A stretch of DNA of 64,000 nt from assembly GCF_014042345.1 (NCBI RefSeq), contig NZ_JACEZT010000015.1, positions 62,001 to 126,000 of the forward strand. The letters are read 5' to 3'. Shown in pieces: positions 17,412 to 25,361 of this stretch. Below the pieces are notes generated by a model. The model worked only from the letters and a program-made list of their open reading frames with translations, had not been told where the DNA came from and ran no database searches. Both the position numbers and the translations under genes were made by a program. The stretch's first letter is position 1; every line of letters starts with the position of its first letter. This stretch comes from Rugamonas brunnea (lineage in GTDB: Bacteria; Pseudomonadota; Gammaproteobacteria; Burkholderiales; Burkholderiaceae_D).

Positions 17412-18341
17412 ATGTCCACCGACAACCGCATCGACCTGAACCTGTTCCGCGTCCTCGACGCGATCTACCAGCAGGGCGGCATCACGGCCGCCGCGCGCGC
17501 CCTGCACCTGACGCAACCGGCCGTGACCCATGCCCTGAACCGGCTGCGCGAGCACTTCGACGACCCCCTGTTCGTCCGCCAGGGCAACCGCATCGTGCCC
17601 ACCGAACGCACGCTGGCCGTGATCGACACCGTCCAAAGCCACCTGCACGGCCTGCAAAGCACCTTGCGCAGCGAGGCGGAAGTCCAGCCGGCAACGCTGG
17701 ACGTGGAGATGACGCTGGGCGCGCGCGACATGCTGGAATCGATGACGCTGCCCGCCCTGGCCACCGCCTTCGCGCGCGAGGCGCCCCGGCTGCGGCTGGC
17801 CAGCCGGCGCGTGCCGCTGGACGAAGTCGAACGGGCGCTGGCCAGTGGCCAGCTGGACCTGGTGTTCGAACGCCGCCTGCGGGTGGGCCCGCGCGTGGCC
17901 AGCGCCTATATGTTCGACGAAACGCATGTCGTCGTCATGCGCCGCGACCATCCGCTGGCCCACGGCACCCCGACCCGCGACGACTACTTCGCGGCGCAAC
18001 ACGTGAGCGTCTCGACGTTGGGAGAAACCAACACTTTGGACGTCCTGCTCGGCAACGAAGGACGCCATCGGCAAATCCACCTGATCTGCCAGCACCATTT
18101 CGCGGCCTGCCAGATCGCCGCCTCCGGCGACCTGCTGCTGACCCTGCCGCGCTTTTACGCGCTGCGCCTGGCCGAATTGCTGCCCATCGTCGTCAAACCG
18201 CTGCCGCTGCGGGTCAAGCCCTACCAGATCTTCGCCTACTGGCACGAAATGCGCGATGCCGACCGCGTCCATCAATGGTTCCGCGAACGGGCGATCCAGG
18301 TGGTGCGCGAGGCCGCCATGGCCGCGCTGCCCGCGCCGTAA
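17412..18341 (+). CDS. LysR-family transcriptional regulator
   Basis: A 309-residue LysR protein beginning DLNLFRVLDAIYQQGGITAAARALHLTQPAVTHALNRLR, split here by the helix-turn-helix, with DDPLFVRQGNRIVPTERT marking the NodD/NahR/LinR-like subgroup often tied to aromatic or fatty-acid genes. It is divergent from the APH/SDR pair across 228 bases, so control of that pair is likely. The effector is not predictable. Confidence 0.82.
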   Translation: MSTDNRIDLNLFRVLDAIYQQGGITAAARALHLTQPAVTHALNRLREHFDDPLFVRQGNRIVPTERTLAVIDTVQSHLHGLQSTLRSEAEVQPATLDVEMTLGARDMLESMTLPALATAFAREAPRLRLASRRVPLDEVERALASGQLDLVFERRLRVGPRVASAYMFDETHVVVMRRDHPLAHGTPTRDDYFAAQHVSVSTLGETNTLDVLLGNEGRHRQIHLICQHHFAACQIAASGDLLLTLPRFYALRLAELLPIVVKPLPLRVKPYQIFAYWHEMRDADRVHQWFRERAIQVVREAAMAALPAP

Positions 18342-18376
18342 CGGCACGGCGCCTGCCCGGCGAACGCGCGAAAAAC

Positions 18377-18435
18377 ACCTCAGCCAGTTGGAACGCCGCC
18401 ATGCGGCCCGGTCGCTCAGTGCTAAGCGTCCAGGG
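18377..18435 (-). pseudogene. relic of an RND-pump membrane-fusion (adaptor) gene
   Basis: Read on the minus strand, this stretch encodes LSTERPGRMAAFQLAEV, nearly the same as LSTELPGRTAAFQLAEV in the intact adaptor gene at 48105-49286 (DNA near 49077-49130). Over about 50 bases the two DNA sequences differ at only a handful of positions. Homology is lost on both sides and no start or stop of an intact gene is present. The rest of the 18342-18556 gap holds no recognisable gene. It looks like a leftover from a lost or rearranged adaptor gene. Confidence 0.65.
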
Positions 18436-18556
18436 CTGCGCAAGCCAGCGCTGAATCCGTGGCGAACAATGCGTCGCCCGCGCGAGCGCAGCCTCGTATG
18501 GAGCGAAGTACGCCGGACGCAACTACGTGCGGCTTCGTTGAAGTCCCGCTCTTCCT

Positions 18557-20329
18557 TCATCCAGGATGGCGTGGCGCCACGAACGCAAGCGCCTCTTCAA
18601 AACTTTGCAGCACCAGATCCACCTGTGCGGCTACCCGCGAATGCTCCACCTCCACGTCCTCGCGCGGACGAACGGTTGCCAGCGGAATATCCGGCAGCGC
18701 GGAGCGCAGCTCGGCCACCGCGGCAGCCCAGGTATCAAGATTGCTGTCCACCGGATAGGACACGAACATAGTCGAAATCAGCTGCTCCGCGCCCGGGTCG
18801 TCCTCCTCTGCATCGGGCTTGATCACGTAGCTGCGCGCGTCCAGACCTGCCTCGCGAAATACCAGCACCAACAGTTCGCTCACAAACTCTTCGCGCATGC
18901 CGGGCAGCGCCGCCGAAAGGATGACTGACCGCGCGGGTACGTCCAGCGGCCCTTGCCAGCGCCCCAGCCTTTCCTCGCGCCGGTGGCGCAGATGGGCGCC
19001 AATATTCTCATTCAGCAGGGAGATCCTGCGGCCACGGCCACGACCTTTGGCCTGTCCGGCTGCCAGCGTATCCGCCACCATGGCGACGGTGGCGCGAAAA
19101 TGATCCACCTGGCTACTGAGCAGGTCAGAGCTGGCAAGCGCCATGCCGGGCAGCAGTACCTTGTCGCAATAGCGCGCCAACGTCGCCTTGCGCAGGAAGG
19201 CACGGGCGTCGTCAATGATGGCGTCCGCCTCGCCGCTCAGTACGCGATGGTGGAAACGCTGCGCCGCATTGGCATGGGGCGCCTCCGCAAACAGGATGCT
19301 GATGGGTTCCAGGCTCTTGATATAGCGGCCGGCAACCACGATACACAGCGTCAACGGCGTCGACAGCAGCAGCCCCAGCGGCCCCCAGATCGCGCCCCAG
19401 AACAAGGCAGACACGATCACCGCCAGGGGCGACATGCCCACGCTATGTCCATAGACGCGCGGTTCGACCACGTGCGCCACCACCAATTCGAGCAGCAGAA
19501 ACAGCACCATCGCATATGCAGCGAGCGTCCAGCCCGGATCCACCGCCGCCGCGAACAAAGCAATGGCGGCGCCCGCAATCAGCGCCCCGATGTAAGGGAC
19601 GAAGCGCAGCGCCGCGCATACACTTCCCCACAACGCGGCGTGAGGAATCCCGATCAGCCAGAGCGCCAGGCCGATGACCACACCAAACGTCAAATTCAGC
19701 ACCAGTTGGGTAAAGAAAAACCGGGACACGCCTTCCGCCGCATCTTCCAGCCCCTGGATGGTGCGGCTGACGTCGCGTTGCCCGACCAGGCGCAATACCC
19801 GGTCGCGCAGGTTTTCCCGGTCCAGCAAGATGAAGATCAGCAGTACCAGGACCAGGAAGGCTTCGCCCAAGGGCCCGGAAACCACCCCGATGGTTTTGGC
19901 AATCGCGTCTCTGGTACTGGTCCGTTCGCGTATCTCGACCGGCATGGGGCGCGGTCCCGCTTCCGGCAAAGGCCCCGCTGGCACGCTCTCCATCAGGGTC
20001 GGCGCCAGGCGTGCCAGCGGATGCTGAACCATCTTTTCCAGCCGCTTGGTCTTGGCGCGAATCTCGGCACTGTATTGCGGCAAATCGGACGACAAGGCCA
20101 TCACGTTGGCGCCGAGCACCGCCATGGCGCCGACAAAGGCCACGATCACCACCCCCAGCGCGGCAAAGGTGGCATGCACGCGCGACAATCCCATCCGCCC
20201 CATCGCACGTATCAATGGCGCCAACGCCAGACTGAGGACAAGTGCCGTCACGATAGGCTGCATGACACTTTGAGAAAAATACAAGATGCCAAGTATGCAC
20301 GCCGTCGTCACGGCAAAGTTGACTTTCAT
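18557..20329 (-). CDS. AI-2E/PerM family membrane protein with a C-terminal extension
   Basis: A 590-residue protein. Residues 1-350 form the AI-2E/PerM transporter-like domain, with hydrophobic helices at both ends and the typical FVPYIGALIAG, EPRVYGHSVGMSPLAVIVSALFWG and PLTLCIVVAGRYI motifs. The remaining roughly 230 residues are soluble and hold an RGRGRR patch; I recognise no catalytic motif. Long AI-2E-family proteins of this form occur in Burkholderiales and their substrate is unknown; AI-2 export should not be assumed. The ATG at 20329 is preceded by GGAGAG. Confidence 0.75.
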   Translation of the reverse strand: MKVNFAVTTACILGILYFSQSVMQPIVTALVLSLALAPLIRAMGRMGLSRVHATFAALGVVIVAFVGAMAVLGANVMALSSDLPQYSAEIRAKTKRLEKMVQHPLARLAPTLMESVPAGPLPEAGPRPMPVEIRERTSTRDAIAKTIGVVSGPLGEAFLVLVLLIFILLDRENLRDRVLRLVGQRDVSRTIQGLEDAAEGVSRFFFTQLVLNLTFGVVIGLALWLIGIPHAALWGSVCAALRFVPYIGALIAGAAIALFAAAVDPGWTLAAYAMVLFLLLELVVAHVVEPRVYGHSVGMSPLAVIVSALFWGAIWGPLGLLLSTPLTLCIVVAGRYIKSLEPISILFAEAPHANAAQRFHHRVLSGEADAIIDDARAFLRKATLARYCDKVLLPGMALASSDLLSSQVDHFRATVAMVADTLAAGQAKGRGRGRRISLLNENIGAHLRHRREERLGRWQGPLDVPARSVILSAALPGMREEFVSELLVLVFREAGLDARSYVIKPDAEEDDPGAEQLISTMFVSYPVDSNLDTWAAAVAELRSALPDIPLATVRPREDVEVEHSRVAAQVDLVLQSFEEALAFVAPRHPG

Positions 20330-20351
20330 AATCTCTCCGCTCAATAAAAAA

Positions 20352-20377
20352 ACCCAGCAGCTTTCGAGCCGCTGGGT
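20352..20377 (-). terminator. intrinsic terminator of the 20412-21062 membrane gene
   Basis: On the minus strand, ACCCAGCGGCT pairs with AGCTGCTGGGT (one mismatch) and runs into seven T residues. It closes the gene at 20412-21062 before the AI-2E family gene begins. Confidence 0.8.
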
Positions 20378-20411
20378 AAAATCCATCCGGAGACTGGATG
20401 GCGGAGCCCCT

Positions 20412-21062
20412 TTAACTGAGCGTTTGCGGCCTGCTTTGGGTGCGCTCCAAGGCGCAGTATGCATGGTACATAGCAGCACCCAACAAAGACCAGGCCAGCA
20501 AGGCGAAGATATAGAACACCACGTGATCGTCGTCACCGGGAATATGGTAGAAGTCGTAGATGCTCGCGATAGTCTGTGCAAAGACCATGGCCAGGATGAC
20601 GCTCAGTGCCTGGAACTTTTCTCCTGCGCGCACCAGCCTGACGGCAAAGTACACCAGATACATCGAGAACGCCGACCACAGCGCCAAATAGAAATAGGGT
20701 TTCGGTTCCTTCATGAAGTCGCCTGCCCAGACCACCACGGTCACCACCAGGCCGAGCGCAAACAGCAGCACGTCGACGAAGGCGGAAGGCTTGAACCGGT
20801 GCGAAACGGCCATCAAGCCAGCGATGCCAATGATCGGTATCCCGTAACTCCGGGAGAACGCATCGCAAAACAGCGACACGTTCATATACATCGGTATTTC
20901 AGTCAAGGCATTCACCAGCAGGTTAGTCGCCGAGAACGTCACAACCAGCAACTCTCCCCCAAGCAAGAAATTCCGCTTCTTGAGGAACTTGATACCGTAG
21001 ATAAAAGATGTCGCGATCAGCACGAGATCGGCAAAACAGTAGAGATAATATTTGAGTTCCAT
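20412..21062 (-). CDS. multi-pass membrane protein of unknown function
   Basis: A 216-residue protein with six or seven hydrophobic segments, among them ADLVLIATSFIYGI, LLVVTFSATNLLVNA, VLLFALGLVVTVVVWAG and FALLAWSLLGAAMYHAY. Charged loops contain HIPGDDDH and a C-terminal ERTQSRPQ tail. No enzyme motif is recognised. It starts at the ATG at 21062, 30 bases from a GTAC-N3-GTAC dyad ending in ACCAAA that resembles sites in front of the catabolic operons to its right. It may therefore belong to that regulon. Confidence 0.6.
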   Translation of the reverse strand: MELKYYLYCFADLVLIATSFIYGIKFLKKRNFLLGGELLVVTFSATNLLVNALTEIPMYMNVSLFCDAFSRSYGIPIIGIAGLMAVSHRFKPSAFVDVLLFALGLVVTVVVWAGDFMKEPKPYFYLALWSAFSMYLVYFAVRLVRAGEKFQALSVILAMVFAQTIASIYDFYHIPGDDDHVVFYIFALLAWSLLGAAMYHAYCALERTQSRPQTLS

Positions 21063-21091
21063 GGCGGATTTTGATGGCCGTTGCTAAAGTA

Positions 21092-21107
21092 GGTACATCG
21101 TACCAAA
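21092..21107. promoter_or_regulatory. operator-like dyad in front of the membrane gene
   Basis: GGTAC-ATC-GTACC followed by AAA. The right half (TACCAAA) and GTACA left half match the sites at 28440 and 43240. It lies just upstream of the minus-strand start at 21062 and is a candidate TetR site. Confidence 0.5.
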
Positions 21108-21186
21108 TTTAGGACAATAAACCAATTATAGGAAATAAAAAAATGGCAGGAATGGCCTGCCGTTTCATTTCCACCACAAAACCGGA

Positions 21187-22215
21187 TCAGGCATCATCGG
21201 ACCGGACGACCTTCGCCGCGCGCAGTTCCAATGGCGTCGCGCCGAACCAGAGACGGCATGCACGCGTCAACGCCGACTGCGCGGGGAAGCCCAGCATCAG
21301 GGAAATCTGCCCGACCGCCATGCGGGTGCCGCACAAGTATTCCAGCGCGAGCTGCTTGCGCACTTCATCCTTGATTTCCCCGAAGCTGGTGCCCTCTTCC
21401 TCCAGCCTGCGCTGCAGGGTGCGCGGATGCAGCGCAAGCAAGGCGGCGATATTGGACTTGTCGCAGTCCGCTGTCCCCAGCGTCCGCCGCAACGCCAGCC
21501 GCACCCGCTCCGATGCGCTTTGCTCGGCAACCCCGAAGTTGCGGAAAATGTAGTCTTCCGCCACCTGGTGAAAAGACGCGTTAGCGCCGTGCACATGGGC
21601 GTCAAAGGTCTTACGCGAGATATACAGCGTGGCCCCGCAGGGCTCTTCCAGCAGGCGCGCGCCAAAGAAGCGCTCGTAGGCAGCGCGGCTGACGATGGGG
21701 GGATGCGACAGCGAGACCGCGCAGAGCTCATAGTCTGCACCCGCAAAAAGACGCAGGAAATTGTGTGCATCCGCAAGACACAAGTCACTGTTCTGGTGCG
21801 CGACAATCTGGCCCGGCAGACGAATTTCCACGGAAACGGCCACCGTATTTTCCAGCGTTGACGTGCGATCATCGACCGACACGATAATCCCCGGGCTCTG
21901 AACGAACAGATAGCGAATCACATCATTGAGCGCATCGCGCACCGTCGGCGCGTTGCGAATGACGAGACTCAACGGGCCCAGCACGTCGATACTTTGATGG
22001 GAAGACATGCGCAGCCCGAAGTCTCCCAGGCCGGTCAGTTCCGCGCTGGCCTCCAGCAAATGCGTGGCGGCGTGCAGCGAGATCAGGGCATCGTCCTGGT
22101 CCAACGCCGCTTCGTCAATGTGATAGCGGCGCAGCAGTGGCGCGGGGTCGAAACCAAGCGCCCGCATGAGCGCCTGATATCCATGCAAACCCCTTGCGCG
22201 TAAGTTTGGTTTCAT
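21187..22215 (-). CDS. AraC-family regulator with an OruR/VirS-type sensory domain
   Basis: A 342-residue activator. Residues 1-200 form the Arabinose_bd-like domain found in OruR and VirS (YQALMRALGFDPAPLLRRY at its start), and the C-terminal helix-turn-helix pair includes LALHPRTLQRRLEEEGTSF and FPAQSALTRACRLWFGATP. It is divergent from the flavin monooxygenase over 100 bases, the same layout as virS-mymA in mycobacteria. It probably controls the monooxygenase/hydrolase pair; the ligand is unknown. Confidence 0.82.
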   Translation of the reverse strand: MKPNLRARGLHGYQALMRALGFDPAPLLRRYHIDEAALDQDDALISLHAATHLLEASAELTGLGDFGLRMSSHQSIDVLGPLSLVIRNAPTVRDALNDVIRYLFVQSPGIIVSVDDRTSTLENTVAVSVEIRLPGQIVAHQNSDLCLADAHNFLRLFAGADYELCAVSLSHPPIVSRAAYERFFGARLLEEPCGATLYISRKTFDAHVHGANASFHQVAEDYIFRNFGVAEQSASERVRLALRRTLGTADCDKSNIAALLALHPRTLQRRLEEEGTSFGEIKDEVRKQLALEYLCGTRMAVGQISLMLGFPAQSALTRACRLWFGATPLELRAAKVVRSDDA

Positions 22216-22315
22216 GTCCTAGAATGTAAAAAAATAGTCTCGCCGTGTCAAGCGGCTTTTCCTTCCGCTCGCTACAGTCACCACTTCCAACAACTAGATA
22301 AAGTGGAGATATTCC

Positions 22316-23809
22316 ATGACACCCCAATTTGACGTATTGATCGTTGGCGCAGGCTTGTCCGGCATCGGCATGGCCTGCCACCTGTCCAAGGAATGCCCCG
22401 ATAAGCGGGTGGCGATTCTTGAGCGGCGGCAGGCCATCGGGGGCACCTGGGACCTGTTCCGCTATCCCGGCATCCGCTCGGACTCCGACATGATCACCTT
22501 TGGCTATTCCTTCCGCCCCTGGGGTGAGCACAAGGTGCTCGCCGACGGTCCCGCGATTCGCCAGTACATCGAAGATACGGCACGCGAACACGGCGTGGAC
22601 GGCCTGATCCGCTACGGCACGAAGATCGTAGGGGCGAGCTGGTCCACCGAACACCGTTGCTGGACTGTCGCCGCGCACGATGAAACTACCGGCAAACAGC
22701 TCACCTTCACCTGCAAACAGCTGGTTTCGTGTACCGGCTACTACAACCACGACCAAGGCTTCCAACCCAAGTTTCCGGGCGAAGAACACTACCAAGGCTT
22801 GCTCATCCATCCCCAGAAATGGCCGGAAAAGCTCGACTACCGTGGCAAGCACATTGTCGTCATTGGCAGCGGCGCGACCGCCGTCACGCTGATTCCAGCC
22901 ATGGCCAACCAGGCGGGCCATATCACGATGCTGCAACGCTCGCCAAGCTATGTCATGACGGTGCCTGGCTATGACAAGCCTGCCGCCTTCCTCAGCTACT
23001 TCTTGCCGCGGCGCTGGGTCTACGGCATCGCGCGCTGGCGCAATCTGCGCTTGCAGCAGCTGGTGTACAAGGCCGCCCGGCGCTGGCCGCGCCAGGTCCG
23101 CTCCTGGCTGCTGAATAACGTGCAAAAGCAGGTCGGACCGGACGTCGACATGCAGCACTTCACGCCCAAGTACAATCCATGGGACGAGCGCTTGTGCGCC
23201 GTTCCGGATGGCGACCTGTTCCGTGTCATCCGCGAAGGCAAGGCCTCGGTGGTCACCGACAAGATCAAGACATTCAAGGAAAAAGGCGTCCTGCTGGAGT
23301 CCGGCAGATTCCTGGAAGCCGACATCATCATCACTGCCACCGGTCTGCAACTGCAATCGCTGGGCGGCATGGTCCTGACGGTGGACGGGCATAAGGTTGA
23401 GCCGAGCAAGCAACTCACCTACAAGGGCGTGCTGCTGGAAGACATTCCGAATTTTTCCTATCTGTTCGGCTACACCAACGCGCCCTGGACCCTGAAAGTC
23501 GAAATGTCGGCAGACTATCTGTGCCGTCTGTGGCGGCACATGGACGCTGTGGGCAGCGACGTGATGACGCCCCGCGCCCCCGCCGGCGAAAAGCTGGAGG
23601 AATCCGTTCTGGGCTCGCTGCAATCGGGCTACGTCCAGCGCGGAGAACATACGCTGCCACGCCAGGGCCGTTCGCTGCCGTGGCGTGTGCTGAACAACCT
23701 GAAGGCCGACCGCACCATGTTGCTGCATGATCCAGTGGCAGACGCCTGGCTGGAACTGCGCGGCCCCACCCCGTCCCGTGCCGTGCCACTGGCACGTCGT
23801 GCAGCATGA
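22316..23809 (+). CDS. flavin-containing (Baeyer-Villiger type) monooxygenase
   Basis: A 497-residue class B flavoprotein monooxygenase. FAD binds at GAGLSG (11-16) with GGTWDLFRYPG after it; NADPH binds at GSGATA (184-189). Residues 159-170 read YQGLLIHPQKWP, matching the Baeyer-Villiger fingerprint F-x-G-x3-H-x3-W-P with Tyr for Phe. Similarity is to the EtaA/MymA group. It would insert oxygen into a ketone, or oxidise a soft heteroatom, using NADPH and O2. The next gene overlaps it by ATGA and encodes an esterase-like hydrolase, which suits ester hydrolysis after lactone or ester formation. Confidence 0.87.
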   Translation: MTPQFDVLIVGAGLSGIGMACHLSKECPDKRVAILERRQAIGGTWDLFRYPGIRSDSDMITFGYSFRPWGEHKVLADGPAIRQYIEDTAREHGVDGLIRYGTKIVGASWSTEHRCWTVAAHDETTGKQLTFTCKQLVSCTGYYNHDQGFQPKFPGEEHYQGLLIHPQKWPEKLDYRGKHIVVIGSGATAVTLIPAMANQAGHITMLQRSPSYVMTVPGYDKPAAFLSYFLPRRWVYGIARWRNLRLQQLVYKAARRWPRQVRSWLLNNVQKQVGPDVDMQHFTPKYNPWDERLCAVPDGDLFRVIREGKASVVTDKIKTFKEKGVLLESGRFLEADIIITATGLQLQSLGGMVLTVDGHKVEPSKQLTYKGVLLEDIPNFSYLFGYTNAPWTLKVEMSADYLCRLWRHMDAVGSDVMTPRAPAGEKLEESVLGSLQSGYVQRGEHTLPRQGRSLPWRVLNNLKADRTMLLHDPVADAWLELRGPTPSRAVPLARRAA

Positions 23810-24699
23810 CCGCGCATAGCATCGCATCTGATTTCGAGAGCGAGGGCGAGACCTGCGCCGGGACACTCCTGCTCCCGGCACAGGTGTCGCCACCGCCCGT
23901 GGTGGTCATGGCCAATGGCTTCGGCGGCACCCGTGCCGCCGCATTGCCCGACATCGCACGGCATTTCGTGGCGGACGGCTATGCCGTCTACCTGTTCGAC
24001 TACCGTAACTTCGGCGACAGCGCAGGACAACCGAGGCATTGGGTCAGCCCGCGCCGGCACTTGGCCGACTGGAAGGCGGCGGTCCGGCACGTCCGCAACC
24101 TGCCGGGCGTGGATCACGACCGCATCGTTCTATGGGGTACCTCGTTTTCCGGCGGCCACGTGATCGAAACCGCAGCGCGCGATCCCGGCATCCGCACCGT
24201 GATTGCCCAGGTGCCCCACGTCAGCGGCGTGGCCAGCGTGCTTCAGGTACCACTGCACATCAGCTTTTGCCTGATGCTCGCTGCGCTGCGCGACCAGCTC
24301 GGCCGCGCCTTTGGCCGGCCGCATTACAGCCGCATTGTCGGCCGCCCCGGTGAAGTGGCGGCCCTGTGCAGCGCGGAATGCTGGGACGGCTATGCACGCC
24401 TGATCCCTCCCGGAGAGCGCTGGGAAAACAAAGTGCTTTCCCGCATTTTCCTGGAGCTGCCATTCTACAGCCCTGCCCGATCGGCCAGGAAGGTGAAGGC
24501 AGCCACCTTGATCATTGCAGGCGAACGCGACTCGGTGACCCCGGCCGCCGCCGCACGGCGCGCCGCCAGACGCATCGCGAACTGTGAATTTCACCTGCTC
24601 GATGGCAATCACTTCGAGCTTCACCTTGCCAGCGAAGCCGTTTGCCGGCAAAGCATCGCGTTGCAACTGGCGTTCTTAAGACGACAGTTCGCGCCTTAA
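23806..24699 (+). CDS. alpha/beta hydrolase
   Basis: A 297-residue alpha/beta-fold hydrolase. The nucleophile elbow is GTSFSGG (Ser near 118), the acid is the Asp of ERDSVTP and the histidine is in DGNHFEL. The DYRNFGDSAG segment forms the oxyanion region. The start codon overlaps the stop codon of the monooxygenase, so the two are translationally coupled. It most likely cleaves the ester or lactone made by the monooxygenase, as proposed for the equivalent LipR in mycobacterial mymA operons. Confidence 0.8.
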   Translation: MTAHSIASDFESEGETCAGTLLLPAQVSPPPVVVMANGFGGTRAAALPDIARHFVADGYAVYLFDYRNFGDSAGQPRHWVSPRRHLADWKAAVRHVRNLPGVDHDRIVLWGTSFSGGHVIETAARDPGIRTVIAQVPHVSGVASVLQVPLHISFCLMLAALRDQLGRAFGRPHYSRIVGRPGEVAALCSAECWDGYARLIPPGERWENKVLSRIFLELPFYSPARSARKVKAATLIIAGERDSVTPAAAARRAARRIANCEFHLLDGNHFELHLASEAVCRQSIALQLAFLRRQFAP

Positions 24700-24701
24700 G
24701 T

Positions 24702-25361
24702 TCACAGCAACTCCACCCGGGAAGGTGCGATCGCGTCTTGATGGTCCGGAGCGTGTCGCCGCTCGGCACACGCTCCGGCCGCACTGAGCATCAAACGAAA
24801 GCGCGCCATCGTGCAACGCAAGGCATCAGCGTTGTTAAAAAACCTGACCTCATGGTGCAGGACGACGGTCAGACCATAGATATCGTCGGCCAGTTGCGTC
24901 GGGTCAGTACAGGCGGCCAGTTGCCGCGCCGCCATGGCATCACTCACGCAGGCAGCCAGCCGATTGCGCCAGGCGCACAAAGCCTTGAGCCACTGTTGAC
25001 TGGCCAATACAGCCAGTTGCGCTGGTTCGCCGGCGCCGCAGAACGGCTGGACTTCCAGCCACGTTCCCGCAGCGATGTGCCCACACCAGTTGGCAAATAT
25101 GGCACGCAAACGCGGCAGGCCCGGCGGCACCGCCAGGACCGCACCAAATGTCTGCCGTGCAAACCATTGGCAATAGGCGTCGACCACCTCCAGCTGTAGT
25201 GCGCTCAGCGAACCAAAGTGCGCGTAGACGCCGCTCTTGCTCATGCCAAGCCGGTCCGCCAGCACGCTGAAACTGAGTCGTTCCATCCCTTCCTTGCAGG
25301 CAAAGCGTATTGCCCGGCGAATGATCGCAGCATGGGTGCGCTCATGCTTGTCGGACCGCAT
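24702..25361 (-). CDS. TetR-family regulator
   Basis: A 219-residue TetR protein. The helix-turn-helix is FSVLADRLGMSKSGVYAHFGSLSALQ and the C-terminal domain is of the TetR_C type seen next to esterase genes. The ATG at 25361 has GGAGG upstream and lies inside the 3' end of the chemoreceptor gene (20-base overlap), so it is the last gene of the barrel/binding-protein/chemoreceptor operon. It converges with the hydrolase, with two bases between the stop codons. It is not a close paralogue of the TetR genes at 28440 and 35928. Confidence 0.8.
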   Translation of the reverse strand: MRSDKHERTHAAIIRRAIRFACKEGMERLSFSVLADRLGMSKSGVYAHFGSLSALQLEVVDAYCQWFARQTFGAVLAVPPGLPRLRAIFANWCGHIAAGTWLEVQPFCGAGEPAQLAVLASQQWLKALCAWRNRLAACVSDAMAARQLAACTDPTQLADDIYGLTVVLHHEVRFFNNADALRCTMARFRLMLSAAGACAERRHAPDHQDAIAPSRVELL

